Part shown: one piece after another, positions 11,440 to 23,961 of the stretch
Layout: each line of letters begins with the position of its first letter
Position numbering within the stretch: the first letter of the stretch is position 1
Source of the DNA: Nephrocerus scutellatus
Taxonomy: Eukaryota > Arthropoda > Insecta > Diptera > Pipunculidae
Reading direction: 5' to 3'
DNA: 64,000 bases
Assembly (NCBI GenBank): GCA_947095585.1
Contig: OX352761.1
Span: forward strand, 85,936,419-86,000,418
Notes under the pieces: generated by a model
Databases searched by the model: none
What the model saw: the letters and a program-made list of their open reading frames with translations, nothing else
What the model was told of the DNA's origin: nothing
Position numbers and translations under genes: made by a program

Positions 11440-12694
11440 TCATTCAGAAAAATATCTAGATACTAGAGTTTGTTGTAATTTTCTTCCGGCTAATAGTAGC
11501 GGGTTAACATTATGATTTTGACGATCGGCTATTAAATTTTCTCCTTTGTAAATATTCAATCCATATAAAGGATCATCGTTTTCTTCCGGTAGAACATCAT
11601 CCAAATTATTTTCGATGCACATATTGTGGAGAGCACAGCATACATTTATAATTTTCGTTGCAGTTGCTGGCGTATAGTGTAAAACGCGATGTTTCAAAAA
11701 GCATCGAAATCTTATTTTAAGAACACCATTGAGTCTTTCAATGATGCTTCTTGTAGCCATTTGCTTCAAATTGTACCTGCGTTCCGGACTTCCATCGGTT
11801 ACATTTTTAATTGGAGGAAGCATCCATGGTCGGAGGGCGTAACCAGAATCACCTATAAGATTACTACAATGGTTTTTATCATTCATTTAAATATATTGAC
11901 AACTTACCCAGTAAATAATAGTTCCCGGGGTACCTTCTATACAATGTCTCCATCGAAGAGAAAACTTTCGAAGTATTCCAAATGTAATTGTCATGGGTTG
12001 ATCCTGGAAATTTTGCGTTCACATTTATAATTTTTAGGTCAGGGTCACATATCTATAAATAAATTTTGGTTTATAAAATGGTGTTCATTCAAGTAATCAA
12101 GAAATTATTGCCAGTTGAACATTAATGGAGTGATACCCCTTTCTATTAACGTAAATGTACTCTGGATACGCAGTATTTTCCTTAGTAGGTGGTACAATTG
12201 CAACATGGGTGCAATCTATGCAACCAATGACGCCCGGAAATCCAAAATTATCGTAAAACCTATAAAATAATATACCACATTATTGTATGAGAAAATTTAT
12301 TTGGGCATTACTTATTACGAACTTTTGTCGTGCTGCATTCAAAACGTTTAAGTTCTTGTGAAAATGCACTTTCTCATCGAAAAACCCACTGGAATAGATT
12401 GCATCAATTACTTCATGTAGGCTCCGGCTTACCGATGATTGACTCATTGATATGTTGAAGTTTTCCCCAACATCTTTCTGGTAACTACCAGCCGCAAAAA
12501 ACCTTAATGATCCTAAAATCTTTAAAACAAAAAATTGCACATTAGGAAAATTTAGTTTATTATGTTAGAGATAATGTTCTACTTACTTTTTCTTCCGGAC
12601 TCAATGCACTACATCTTGCGCGATTAACAATAAAATGGCTTTAATAGTTGACCAGCTCATCCGCCAAAGATTTATTAATGCATTTATCCGGTTT
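11440..12694 (-). pseudogene. Harbinger transposase, main part (copy 3)
   Basis: Identical to 626-1880 as far as I compared. Confidence 0.85.
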
Positions 12695-12987
12695 ATTTTA
12701 CAACAAAAAATATTTTCTGTATCAAAACTCTCGACTTTTTTCCATTTTTCGGTTTATTTTTGCTTTTGGTTATAATTATTATAATTATAATTTTCGCCGC
12801 TGTAATGTTATATTTTTCAGGGATTCCCCAATTTGCACGAATAAAATAGGTAAGCATTTGACGTGTGTTAATTATATCAGTTTTATGCATGCAGTGAAAA
12901 AGTAAAGTTGTTTTTAAAATAAAATAAATTAATTAAAAGTGCAGTTTGAGTACAAAAAGCTAATTTTAAAGTGATTCTTTAAGCCAG

Positions 12988-14669
12988 AAACGAAAATGGC
13001 TCACCTCAGAGCAAAAATTAAGCATCATAAAGCTTCACGAAGAAGGTGCATTTGCTAAAATAGGCCGTGACAAGGGGATTGAAGAGTCATCAGTTAGAAA
13101 AATTATAAAAAAAAAAATACAAATCGGAAGGTATGGCTACGGGTTCTTACTTATCAAAAGTAGTGAGCAAAACCAGAAGCACGCGAATGGTTAATATGGA
13201 GCGGCTATTATCCAAATTGGAAAAATAATTCCACTTAGTCAAATGGAAATTCAAGCTAAGGCTTTAAAGTCTTTACAATGACTTCAAGAATATTGATGGT
13301 GATGCTGATGGTCCTGATGGTGATGCTGATGATACTGATGGTGATGCTGTTGATACAGAAGAAAATGAAGGTGATAACACTAGTAAAAATTTTATGGCAA
13401 GCCGTGGGTGGTTTTTTCGTTTTAAACAACGAACTAGTATCCACAATGTACGCTCTGTTGGTGAATCTGTCAGCACAGATAAAGAGGCTGCGTTAAAATA
13501 TCCGACCGAATTGAGGGAACTAATGCAACAAGGATGCTACAAAGACGAACAAATTTTCAACGTTGATTGAACGGGATTGTTTTGGAAAAAGTTGCCGTCA
13601 CGCACTTTTATTGCAGCTAATGAAAGTTCTTGCCCTGGTTATAAAATTTCAAAAGACCGTCTCACACTGTTATTAGGTGGAAATGCAGCAGGGGATTTCA
13701 AAATAAAACCGATGCTTGTGTACCGTGCAGAAAATCCTCGAGCTCTTAAACATTTTTCAAAAAACGATCTTTCAGTGTTGTGGCGCTCAAATAAAAAAGC
13801 GTGGGTTACAAAATCTTTATTTGAAGATTGATTCACGAATTGTTTTTGCCCTACAACAGAACGTTATTGCAAAGAAAAGGGATTGGATTTTAAGATTTTG
13901 TTGATTTTGGATAATGCCCCTGGTCATCCGACTAGTCTTTGCCATTGTCAGCATGGCATGAAGTTACGGTAAGAAATATGAGAGCGATATGGAAACATAT
14001 CATTCTACATTGCTCAAATGATTTCGTTGGATTTGAAACCCGTTTTACAGAAGTCACTAATGGAAATTGGACAAGAATTGGGTTTCATGGAACTGGATTC
14101 CGCCGACGTAATTCAATGCATTGAATCAAACACCAACAAATTGGATAATGAAACACTCATCAACATAGATGAACAACGAGCCTATAAAGAACGGGAGAAC
14201 AATTTAGACAAGGAAGACTGTGTTGAAGTTCCCCCACAAACATTGAGCTTGGAACAACTAACAAAAATTGTCGGGATAGATGAAAAATTGTCCGAGTTCA
14301 TCAGTGAAGTTGATCCAAAGATAGAACGTAGCCTTAATATCTGCCGAATGTTAAAAAATGCAACTCGTTGCTACACAGAATTTTATGATGAAAAAAAAAC
14401 CACGAAGAAACAGGTACAATCTTTCCTCCAATTTTTACAAAGGAAAAAATAGATTTCTAGGTTAACCTGTATTTTTTGTTTAATTATTTTTAATAAAGAC
14501 TGAATTTGAATGCAATAATTGTTCTATATTTATTTAAATTTTGCGAGAAATATTTTTTTTTGGAACCAATTAACATTTTTTCTATGTATTGAGAACTTCA
14601 ATTAGTCCGGTTTCAAATAGTACGGGAAATTCGTGGAACCGATTAACCGGACTATTCGAGGTATTCCTG
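12988..14669 (+). pseudogene. Tigger/Jerky-like transposase remnant (copy 3)
   Basis: Identical to 2174-3855; C-terminal frame 14018-14452, right terminus at 14669. Confidence 0.85.
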
Positions 14670-14670
14670 T

Positions 14671-14804
14671 AGTTTAATAAATTTAGTTTCAGCTGAATCA
14701 AAACAATCCCGTTGTTGTCGAACAGTGCGGTTAAAATCCATTTGCTTAGATTGTTCCATTGCAGAATTTGCGAATATAACGCCCAATTCGTCTAATCCAG
14801 TCAT
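14671..14804 (-). pseudogene. Harbinger N-terminal exon (copy 3)
   Basis: Identical to 3857-3990. Confidence 0.65.
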
Positions 14805-15769
14805 TTTAATTTTATTTCACACAAATATTTCCGTAATATTAATAATATTCACAAACAAACAAAGTTTTGTTAATTTTACAATTCGTTGACAAGACAAGCA
14901 AAACAATAAATGTCAAAATAAATTCACCATTCTATTCAGTTCAACAAAGGCAAATATAATTGAAGAGTGGTGAATAAAAATTTCCGAATGATTCAAGAAT
15001 AGGTTACTTAGTTACATGTGGAATTTATGCGTGGAAATACTCAGGGAATTTGATAGGAAATTTTGAAAGAAGTCCACATGTGGAAAATAGATGTGGAATT
15101 CGAGAATAGGGCCCCTGGTTTCCAAATTCGAATTCCTTATTCCTCGGCAAATAAAATACGCCTATAGAGTATTTCAAAATAAATCACATATCAAACGTTA
15201 GAAAAAATCATCACATTCGTTCGATTGGCGTGAAGAGTAAAACAAATTACTTTAATTAATTGAGCGACTATTTATTTAAATTGACTTAGTGTTGTGATGA
15301 GACTGTTCGATTAATATTCTTCGCTTCAGATAAATGTCATTGTTACTTATTTGAAGTAAATGCACGAGCTGAACACCATATTTTTTATTAAAGTGAAGAG
15401 TTGTCAATCGAACAGTCTCTTCAATATCTCAAAACAAGTGCTGAAATACTCTAGTCGTATTTTTAACAAAACCCTAACTCAAAGCTCAATCTCAACCACG
15501 AATATAAACGTAGTATATAATGAACAGAAACAAATGGGGCCAATCGAACCACCCTCGACCCAAAACTAACTTTTCCGTAAAATTTTAGATGTGGGCGTGT
15601 TTAAAAGTGAGCAAGTCTAAGTATTGGTATTAAATTAACTTAGTTAATTAGTTCTACACAGACATACTATTTTTATAAACGTGGCCCAATTTTAACGGAA
15701 GGTGGATCAATTTGTATTTAGTTTATGTTTTATTTATACAATTGAGTTATATACTCGTATCATATAGTT

Positions 15770-16230
15770 GAGTTACCGTATTTTGCTATATAACACCTTT
15801 TTCTATTAAAAAACTCAATCATATGACATACCATGAAGCAATTTTCAAAATCGCCTTTAAAAGGAAAAAGTCCTTTTAAAATATAAATTAATAGAGACAT
15901 ATAAATTAATTGAGCATACAGTATTTTGCAGTGTCTCCACAATGTTCAAAATCACCTTTTAAAAGTAAAAACCCGTTTCTAAATCTAAATTAATTGAAAT
16001 AAATATATTAATTGAGCGCACAGTAGTTTACAGTTACACAGTTTTCAAAAACGCCTTCTAAAAGGAAAAACTCCTTTCTAAATATGAATTAATTGAAAAA
16101 TATAAAATAATTGGGCGCACAGTATTTTATAGTGTGCCCATAATATTCAAGACGCCTTTAAAAGGAAAAATGCATTTCTAAACATAAAACAATTGAGCGG
16201 GGAAAATCACATCATTTTTTTTTATGATAA
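15770..16230. repeat. ~100-bp minisatellite, four diverged copies
   Basis: The unit follows the pattern TTAATTGAGCGCACAGTATT, then CA(A)TATTCAAAA(A)CGCCTTT(T)AAAAGGAAAAA, then a TTTCTAAATATAAATTAATTGA end. Repeats start near 15770, 15903, 16007 and 16105. The first copy is included in the 5.4-kb unit; the rest are single-copy flank. A further unit occurs at 35635-35725. Confidence 0.8.
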
Positions 16231-16239
16231 AACTCAATC

Positions 16240-16600
16240 ATTTGTAATGAATATAAACTGTGTGGGAAAAACTTTCAGCTTTCATTTGACATCAACATGA
16301 GGCCCACCCACATTCAAACACGCCCACTGTTGAACGGAAAAACAGGTTTTTTACTAAATATTCTGAGGTAGGTTTGATTGGCCTCATTTATTTTTAAAAT
16401 GGACAGTATTTTTATTATCCTTTATATGATACCAATTAACCCCAAACCACTGAAAGAAATGTATTTTACAACAACAAAAAACTCAAAACATTGAAAGCTC
16501 CTGCCTCTAAAGGAAGCGTCTCCCTTAAACAAGATGGTAGTTTTCGAGGTCTGCTCAATAAGGGCTATCAGAAGAGGTATGTTTTAAAGCCCCAACCCCT
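16240..16600 (-). repeat. Dispersed noncoding repeat, GGGCGTG family
   Basis: Reverse-complement copy of the family at 21655-22075: ACACGCCCAC, ATGATACCAATTAACCCC, GAAAGCTCCTGCCTC, CAAGATGGTAGTTTTCGAGG and TCTGCTCAATAAGGGC occur in the expected reverse order. No coding capacity. Confidence 0.7.
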
Positions 16601-17985
16601 TAATCGCTATACCGTAGACAGTCATTTTTCTTTTCTCGATTAAATTTCTTTTTGTTGAAATTTCTGAATTTAATTGAATTTTATAAACGACATCGATACG
16701 AATTACACATCCAACAAGTGTCAGTAGTGATGGACGAAAATCCCCAAACCAAAACTTTTTAACCTGATCACTCAAAAGATCGAAATGACCTAATTGGTTC
16801 GCAAAAAAAATATCAGGGTAAAAAGGAACGACTTGCTCATTCTTTCAATGAACTGGTTAGCAAAAGAACAGGTTATAAAAGATAGTTTTTTAGTGGGAAA
16901 AAGAAGGGTTGCTACACGGAAAAACAACTGAAAATGAAATTTGATTTGACGGGATCTACATTATGTTTTGATTTCAGTGTAATGCATGATTTACATTCAG
17001 AAAAATGTTAGAAAAAATGACAAGGAAGGAAGAAAGAACGAAAGAGATGAAGATACAAATAAGAAAATTATGAGGGAGTTCGATTTATGTACATTCTAAA
17101 GAGAGAGAAGTAAACAACTGCACACAAAAATAAACACCAACAGTACATTATAGCATATTATAGCGTTATTAGAACATTGGATTATTGTGCTATTAAGCAC
17201 AAAGAAAAATACAATATTTTGGAAAGGCAAAAATTCAACTGAGCATAGCGTCGCCGAGTTTTTAGAATACACAAAATTATACTTAATACTGCACAACAAG
17301 CCTAACTTTTTTGACTAGAACAAATTAATTTTAATGAATTGAAATATAATAGCTGATTCTCAGTACAAAATTAATCAAGCCAACAATAAAAAGTTATTTT
17401 CTTTCGCGTATAAGAAATAAACTAAAATTTTTTTGCTTAAAATTAAAAAAACGACGTTTATAAATTTACAAAATATTGGTGAAGAGGTGAAGACACAGTT
17501 GCTTGGATGCGGATTTGAATGTAATCACGGCCTTTTGGGCCATATTTACTTTCGAGGATACATTTAAATCGGTGGATTTATCCCCATTTTCGTATTTAGT
17601 AGATTATAAAATATATCCTTATTTATACCTCCATATCAATGGCTGAAGCAGTGGATAAGGCTATTTTCGATAAACAGTGGATTAATCCATGGCTATATTC
17701 ACGACTATAAATATGGCCCTTAATGTTATTGTCAGTGATTCCCATGATTCTAGTTACTAATTAAAAACAATAATTTAAAATTTAAAATCTGAAGCGCATG
17801 CAATAGTTAATTGGTGCACAAATAGTTGCACACGGCCCACGTTTTCATTTTGAATCTTCTTTTATACTATTTACTTCGTTTTAAAAACGTGATGTATTGA
17901 AAATTTTACAACTAATTATTTTCTTCTTTTTAGTCTTGTATGGGCATTGAACGAACCGCAAATATTCAAAAATTATTTTCGGGTA
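16601..17985. other. AT-rich stretch without recognised gene
   Basis: No credible coding region. One possible inverted-repeat element lies at 17525-17720, with GGGCCATATTTA at its left and TAAATATGGCCC at its right. Nothing else recognised. Confidence 0.5.
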
Positions 17986-17989
17986 GACT

Positions 17990-18110
17990 TTTTTTTTATT
18001 TAAACATATTACCAAGGGAAAACTCCCTGAATGACTTGCGCCACGGCAATAAGGGTGGCTAAGCCCCTTATTAAAATTAAAAAATCGAAGAAATTTGATT
18101 TACAATGATG
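17990..18110 (-). mobile_element. Single arm of the foldback MITE family
   Basis: TTACCAAGGGAAAACTCCCT, GAATGACTTGCGCCACGGCA and CTAAGCCCCTTATTAAAATT followed by GATTTACAATGATG match the right arm of the element at 21311-21599. Confidence 0.7.
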
Positions 18111-18379
18111 CTTGCGATTGTTATGCCTTTCATTAAAAAAAACCACATGCGTTTAATAACATGTTATTATTAGTAATGATGAGCGAAATAAGAAAATCCC
18201 TATTCACATCATTCCAAACATCGTTATTTTGATTAATTCGACTGAAACGATCGTGTAGTGTGCGCAACACAGTTTCCCACACAACACTGAGAACCTGCTA
18301 AATGACGAATGATCTGCAAATTTATGGCAAAAATCAGAAAGGCTGTGTGAAGAGGGAAAACAGAAAAATTCACCAAATG

Positions 18380-18470
18380 TTACCATAAAAATATACTTTC
18401 ATAAGTATATTTTTCAATGTTACCATAATGCTATAGATATCTTGTAGCATTATGCTACAATAAATGTGAG
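18380..18470. other. Two short perfect or near-perfect hairpins
   Basis: AAAATATACTT...AAGTATATTTT (about 18388-18414) and TAATGCTATAG...TTGTAGCATTA (about 18427-18453) lie next to each other. They may be the ends of a small TIR element or an RNA hairpin. The surrounding 18110-19070 holds nothing else recognised. Confidence 0.35.
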
Positions 18471-19074
18471 CCGAGTTGAAATTAAAATATTGTACGATTA
18501 TTTGAAGCGATTTTCAAGGTCAGCATAAATAAAAATGGCGAAATTTGAAATTGAAGGGAAGGGTCGCACTGCAATCACCGAGACGGAGGAAGAGAAAATT
18601 TAGAACACACTTACTGTTATTCTTTCATTGTATTGTTTGGTTATAATCGTCAAATTATGTAATTGAGGTAGAGCTATTTCACAGTTAAACTATGTTTTCC
18701 CATATACGATATCATATTTTTTTAAATTTTTAATTTTTGTCATGTGTTTTTTTCAGCGATAACGCCATAATTTTACTCACCCAAGCAAATTATTTTATTG
18801 TAGCATTATTGTTATTTGACGTGGAAACGGTCGGGTATATAAGCAGAATCATAAATTTTGAGGATCTCGGTCGAAAAAATATTTTTGCAATCCTTTTTAT
18901 TTTCTGTTTAGGTGTTAAAAATAAATACTGCAACCAAACTGGAATTTATAATTTATTGCAAATAAATCGTTTTATGTGTTTGGTGTATTAAACACTTGCT
19001 AAAAATGGTAAGGGATAAATCGTCTGCAGACGGTTTTGCCTGTTTTGTTTTTCATTAACAAATTACCGACTGTG

Positions 19075-19790
19075 GCTCTTATTAGCTTGTCGTTAACGCA
19101 CATACTGAGAATTGCGAGATTTTCAGTTTCCTCATGGATAATGGCATGGGATTTATGATTCGCTTAGACGACAAGAGACAGCAGTGGGTTTTGGAAGAGT
19201 TAAATTTTACTCGATTAATATCTCCCTATTGTATTATGCTATCTAGGTCAGAATTTAACGTGCTTAACACATGTAGTTGTTTGAGTTCCACATGAGAAGT
19301 GGAGAGACGTTCCTCAAACGTATATGAGAAACTGAGGGTGCTGTCGTCGGCGAAAGAGTGAGTTGGATTAGAAGTCACAGATAAGAGATCATTAATAAAA
19401 ATGAGGAATAGAGTCGAAGACAAAACAGAGCACTGGGGAACGCCAGCATTTAAATAATGAACTTTAGTCTCGAAACCGTCCAAAACAACTTGAATTGAGC
19501 GGTCCAAAAGATAGCTTCTAATCCAATGAAGCTGTTTTTCATCGACTCCTTAAGCACGCATTTTAGACAAAAGAGCTTGATGCCAAACTCTGTCAAATGC
19601 CTTAGAAATATCGAATGCAACAGCTTTGCTTTCTCCAAATTGATGCAAAGACCGGTTCCACTGTTCGGTGAGATATAGCATCAAATAACCACTAGAACGT
19701 TGCCCACGAAATCCACACTGCCGGTCACTAAGGATTTTGTTGGTTTCAAGATATTTCTTGAGCTGAAAATTGATCAGCGTTTCCATGACC
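19075..19790 (-). pseudogene. Non-LTR retrotransposon (LINE) reverse transcriptase fragment
   Basis: On the minus strand: CGFRGQRSSGYLM, AFDISKAFDRVWH (palm motif A), GVPQCSVLSSTLFLIFINDL (motif B, with Cys where Gly is usual) and HSFADDSTLSFSY (the FADD catalytic motif). A post-RT segment overlaps the type seen at 63770-64000 (AILSMCVNDK-like). Two frames are needed, and stops interrupt. This resembles jockey/CR1-like LINEs; I do not assign the clade. About 700 bp of an expected 4-5 kb remains, flanked on both sides by noncoding sequence. Confidence 0.8.
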
Positions 19791-20399
19791 TTGGAAAGAA
19801 TGAATGGATGGAAAGTGCTATGGGTCGGTACGAAGAAGGAGACGACGGCTCGCCTTTTTTGGGTATGGGCTGTACAAAAGCTGTTTTCCCACTTCTCGGG
19901 AAGAGTCCAATAGAATAGGATAGATGGAAAAGCTTACGCAATGAAGCAATCTGGCCCAGTTACACAAGTATTTCGTTTTTGTGTTGGTACTGTGCGCCTG
20001 AATAGAATCGAGGCTTTAATTGCATCGAATCCTTAATGGAATCGAGTCGATTCGTCTGTAGTGAAGCGCTCCACTTGCGCTGACCGATTCTTTTGTGTTG
20101 GCTCACTCATGTGCTTAAAAGCATTTTACACATCACTTCAAGCTTCATTTTGAAAGTTTGCAAGCTTATGACGATGCATCCTGCAGTTTTCAGATCGAGT
20201 ACATCAAATACGATTAAGGGGTGATTTCTGCGGTACTCGACAAAGAAATAAAATACAAGTCAGTTTTTATTCACACATTTATATTTTTTCTGTCATTTTA
20301 TCATATTATTTTTTTTAAAAAAATAATATACAAAATAAAAATAAGCATCAAATTTTTATAAAAGGCTTTAATTTTAATTCAATATTAATAGAGAACTAG

Positions 20400-21190
20400 C
20401 GGAAATACCCGTCGTTTCCCGGCTGCTCCAACCCACTGACCCCCACCCTACAGAACGCACTCCCATTGACCACCTTACACCAACGACCACCACAACCACC
20501 ACCCCTTTCCACGACGATTGGTTATACGCACAGAAAGAACCCCAATACCTATCAAGACATTGGGCCAAAGATCGTCAACACAACAGGTTTGAGATTGGTT
20601 CACGTGGATCCACTCCCAAACCTGGAGTTGCTACAACAACAACAACCACCGCCCTTTCCAAGACGATTGGTTCTACGCACCGAAAGGATCCCAATGCCTA
20701 TCAAGACATTGGGCCAAAGATCATCAACACAACAACAGGTTTGAGATTGGATCACCACTTCTTACATTTGCTTTATTTTGCTTTGCATACACGCTTATTT
20801 TTTTTGCTTTCAGAGTGGGCCTCCCGGCAAGCCTGTGCGTTGCAACAGTTGTGCTAAATGGTGTCATCTGCGGCAATTCTCAGGGCTACACAGTGCCAAC
20901 GATTATAATACCAATTTCGTTGGCACATGCTGCTCCCAAGGAGCTTCACAACAACCCTCCACCCGACCTGACAGAGCTATCTGATTTTTTTAAGAAAAGG
21001 AAACTCCACCTCGTCATCTGCTACGCTCGAAATTCGTATTAACAACGAAATCATCCCTACAGTTAATAACCCCAACATTTTAAGAGTTATATTCGACAAC
21101 CTCCTTACTTTCTGTAGGCACGCAAAAAATATTTGGAGTAAAATGGTCAATCGTAATAGGGTTCTAAAAGCCCTTTTATTTTCTATCTGC
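20400..21190 (+). pseudogene. Internally deleted LINE remnant (PHD-like finger joined to post-RT region)
   Basis: A PHD-like Cys/His segment PVRCNSCAKWCHLRQFSGLH ... FVGTCC lies at about 20840-20935. It is followed directly by sequence encoding NNEIIPTVNNPNIL and NRNRVLKAL (21035-21170), which in related LINEs belongs to the region after the RT domain. The endonuclease and most of the RT are therefore deleted. Upstream, an imperfect ~140-bp duplication (TATCAAGACATTGGGCCAAA at 20548 and 20698) with CAACAACAACAAC tracts belongs to the same remnant. Confidence 0.6.
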
Positions 21191-21310
21191 TTTGCTTGCC
21201 ATTAGCCTTAAGTTAATTTAAGTACACTCCGAAATTAAATAGGTTTATTTGTACTGCGAATGAGAGTTTAATGTTTGGAGGTTTTTTTTGACAAAAAAAC
21301 ACAAACAGAT

Positions 21311-21599
21311 TCACAAACGTGAGGAATGTGATATATTGTAAATCACATTCCTTCGATTTTTATTTTATTTTGAATTTTAATAAAGGGCTTTGCCCAACTT
21401 ATTGCCGTGACGCAAGTCATTCAGGGAGTCCTCCCTTGATAATAAAGTCTCTATTTTTTTTATATTTAAACTTATTGCCAAGGGAATACTCCCTGAATGA
21501 CTTGTGCCACGGCAACAAGGTGGGCTAAGCCCTTTATTAAAATTAAGAAATAAATCGGAGAAATGTGATTTACAATACATCACATTTCTCACGTTTGTA
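21311..21599. mobile_element. Foldback MITE, near-complete palindrome
   Basis: Left arm ACAAACGTGAGGAATGTGAT through AAGTCATTCAGGGAGTCCTC, right arm the reverse complement ending at ATCACATTTCTCACGTTTGT. Arms of about 130 bp surround a ~20-bp centre. Single arms occur at 17990-18110 and 53613-53728, with a short piece at 28517-28560. Confidence 0.85.
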
Positions 21600-21654
21600 G
21601 CCGAAAAAAATTTTGTATTTTAATTCAAATGCAGGCTAAAGTGTGTTTTACGGC

Positions 21655-22075
21655 ACAAGGGGTTAGGGCTTTCTGACACCTCCTTCAGACAGCCTTATTG
21701 AACAGACCTCGAAAACCGCTATCTTGTTTGGCGGAAATGCCCTTTTAAGGAGAGAGGAGCTTCCAAAGTTTTGAGCTATTTTTTGAAAAATGCATTTTTC
21801 TAAGTGGTTTGATGGTTGTCAGGGGGTTAATTGGTATATAAAAGTTAATAGAAATACCTTCCATATTTTAAAAAATTGGGTTCAATCAAACCCCCGTCGA
21901 CAGAGTTAGAGCCAAAAAATGTCTTTCTCATTAAAGTTGAGCAGGGAGCGTGTTTAAAGTGGGCGGGCTTAAATATTGGTAACAAATGAATGGTGAAAAT
22001 TACACAGGCGTACTCTTGTTATGGGTGTGGGCTAGCTTAAACGGAAGTTTGATCAAGTTTACCTGGTTCATGTGG
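21655..22075 (+). repeat. Dispersed noncoding repeat, GGGCGTG family (longest copy)
   Basis: It runs from ACAGACCTCGAAAACCGCTA, through GGGGGTTAATTGGTATATAA and ACAGAGTTAGAGCC, to GTGTTTAAAGTGGGCGGG and CTTAAACGGAAG. Related stretches occur at 4740, 16240 (minus), 35083, 35745 (minus) and 51860. It has no reading frame and no terminal repeats I could define. Confidence 0.75.
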
Positions 22076-22345
22076 TTTTTCATATAATTGAATGAAATGA
22101 GGATCGGTCAAAATCCCTTAAAACCTTAACACATATTTGCCCAAATTCAAGCTTAAACTTTTTTTTGTATCTGTCAAAACGACAGATACAAATTCGAGTC
22201 AACATTCAATATTGAATGTTTCCAGTGAGACAACGCACCGGTCGAAGTACCGCAAATGTCGCAGCCGTAAGTGCTTCAGTTCAAAATGAGCCAAATCAGG
22301 CGATTCCACGCCGTTCACAGGAATTAGCAACCTCTAAGTCCATAT

Positions 22346-22485
22346 TAGGCGTATTTTATTTGCGAGGAATAAGTAATTCGAACGTCAAAACCAGCAAAAC
22401 AGCAGGTTTTCTTATTCCAAAGAAGGAATAAGATAGTGCTATTGTTGTTGTAATTCCTTATTCCTCGGCAAATAAAATACAGCTA
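22346..22485. mobile_element. ~140-bp MITE, ends TAGGCGTATTTTATTTG / CAAATAAAATACAGCTA
   Basis: Inverted ends surround a core with AACGTCAAAACCAGCAAAAC and TTGTTGTTGTAATTCCTTAT. The copy at 50762-50903 has the same layout. Confidence 0.8.
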
Positions 22486-22542
22486 TTGTGGCGAATTTTG
22501 CGTAAAGATCTTTACCTACAGCAATATCAAATTAACTCAAGA

Positions 22543-22977
22543 ACTGAGTACGAAGTTTGGTCGCAAATGTGCTAAACTCACATCTTAACCGCAAGTTGGT
22601 TGTATTAGTAGATTTGTGTGTAGTATTATGATTTTTGACGCATGCGCATAATTTGATTTTGTTTTAACGTCAACTCCAGTGTTGCCTTGTGAGATTTTCT
22701 CACCTAGTTGTGAGTACGCGAGTTGTCGTACTAGAATCTGTCATTAAAATTACACTAACTCAAAGAAAGAAAAAACATCACACCGCATTAAAATTGTATG
22801 CACCTCGTACGTATACAAACTGACATCTCACGTTACCAAAGCAACACTGCTGATAAAGCAAAATCAAATTATGCGCATGCGTCAAAAGTGATACAACTAC
22901 ACACATCTACTAAACACTACGAACTTGCGGTTAAGATGTGAGTTTTGCATATTTGCGACCAAAATTCGTACTCTGAA
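22543..22977. mobile_element. ~435-bp MITE with ~140-bp imperfect terminal inverted repeats
   Basis: Left arm: GAGTACGAAGTTTGGTCGCA, CACATCTTAACCGCAAGTT, GACGCATGCGCATAATTTGA. Right arm is the same in reverse complement: TCAAATTATGCGCATGCGTC, AACTTGCGGTTAAGATGTG, TGCGACCAAAATTCGTACTC. Arms differ at many positions, so this is an old copy. Confidence 0.85.
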
Positions 22978-23019
22978 GCCTTTTGATGATTTGAAGCGGC
23001 GAAACTTAGGTTATGCTAT

Positions 23020-23375
23020 TGTATCGTAGTGGACGAAAGCAAGTCAACTTTGTATTCGATCCTATACGACTTGGTATTTCATTATTACGCATATAACTCT
23101 CTTAATATCATAACGCATATAACTCTCTTTTAGTACCTAAGTCTTTTATTGGCTGTCTGCTACTGCGCGCACGACAGTGACTAAAAATTGTTCTTAATCC
23201 TTATAAGTTCAGTTTTTAATTGTACTCCGAAGAGACAGCTTGGACAGAAGTACAGTGGACAGTCGTACAGCTGCCAGCGAATAAATTGGGTTTTTTAGAC
23301 ATTGTCTTTTCTCAAATAAACATCTTGTTGTTTTAATGATTATTATTATTACTTTATTTTAATCATTCCTAAACA
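23020..23375 (+). repeat. BEL 5' LTR
   Basis: TG...CA termini. It contains a direct repeat ACGCATATAACTCTCTT (23094 and 23122). The region downstream to 23960 is untranslated leader, with no convincing tRNA match recognised at the primer-site position. Confidence 0.9.
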
Positions 23376-23961
23376 TTTTGGTCCATGTTGAGCCGGATAT
23401 GGACAGCAACCTATGGATATTATATGGTTTAGTCAATTAGTTGAAAGTGTAATTATATGGAAGAGTAATTAGAGAAAGTGTGATTAGTGCGCAGTGTAAA
23501 GCATATGTAAATTCATGGAATTCCATCCATCGATGCTCAAGTGCTGCATAGTACACATAAACATAGTACACGCTGGCAGACGTCCAGCCGAAAGAACGCA
23601 ATTAGTGCGATGGCAGACAGCCACTCTAGATCGAAAGGGCAAAACCAAACATGATTTTAAGGACAGGGTATGAGGACAGCGAAAGAGGATAGTGTGTGCA
23701 AGTGAATGCGAGGATATGCAACAGCCTTTTGCATAATATGACATGCGATTGTTTGCGTTTTGTTTTTGCGTATTTTTTTTATGAGCTGAGCGGTCTATTG
23801 TATAGCTCAACATGCGTATACTTTGAAAAATGGAACAGCGATTACAGCCGAAAGCTTGAATATCCACATGAGCTGGAATTCAATAAATAAATGTTGGAAA
23901 GTATACTTGCAAGTGGACGTGGAAGTATTTCATCATTTCTCAAACCATAATTTTCTTCCTT

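Larger units (their letters stand above)
1..15903. repeat. Head-to-tail array of a 5,407-bp unit, three copies
   Basis: Copies lie at 1-5407, 5408-10814 and 10815-15903; the last stops about 320 bp short of a full unit. Every internal landmark recurs at exactly +5407. I saw only two differences, both in copy 3: T to G at 15230 and A to G at 15438. The junction joins a sequence ending in ACATATAAA (about 5094) to CAGATACG; in copy 3 the same ACATATAAA continues into TTAATTGAGC, so the right breakpoint is near 15903. The left breakpoint lies outside the window. The unit is itself a composite of TEs, annotated below. Near-identity means either a very recent duplication or an assembly artefact; the sequence cannot tell them apart. 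Confidence 0.97.

Noticed and set aside
20400..20780. Pro/Gln-rich low-complexity protein
   Set aside because: Driven by CAACAACAACAAC tracts and a 140-bp duplication in a LINE remnant.
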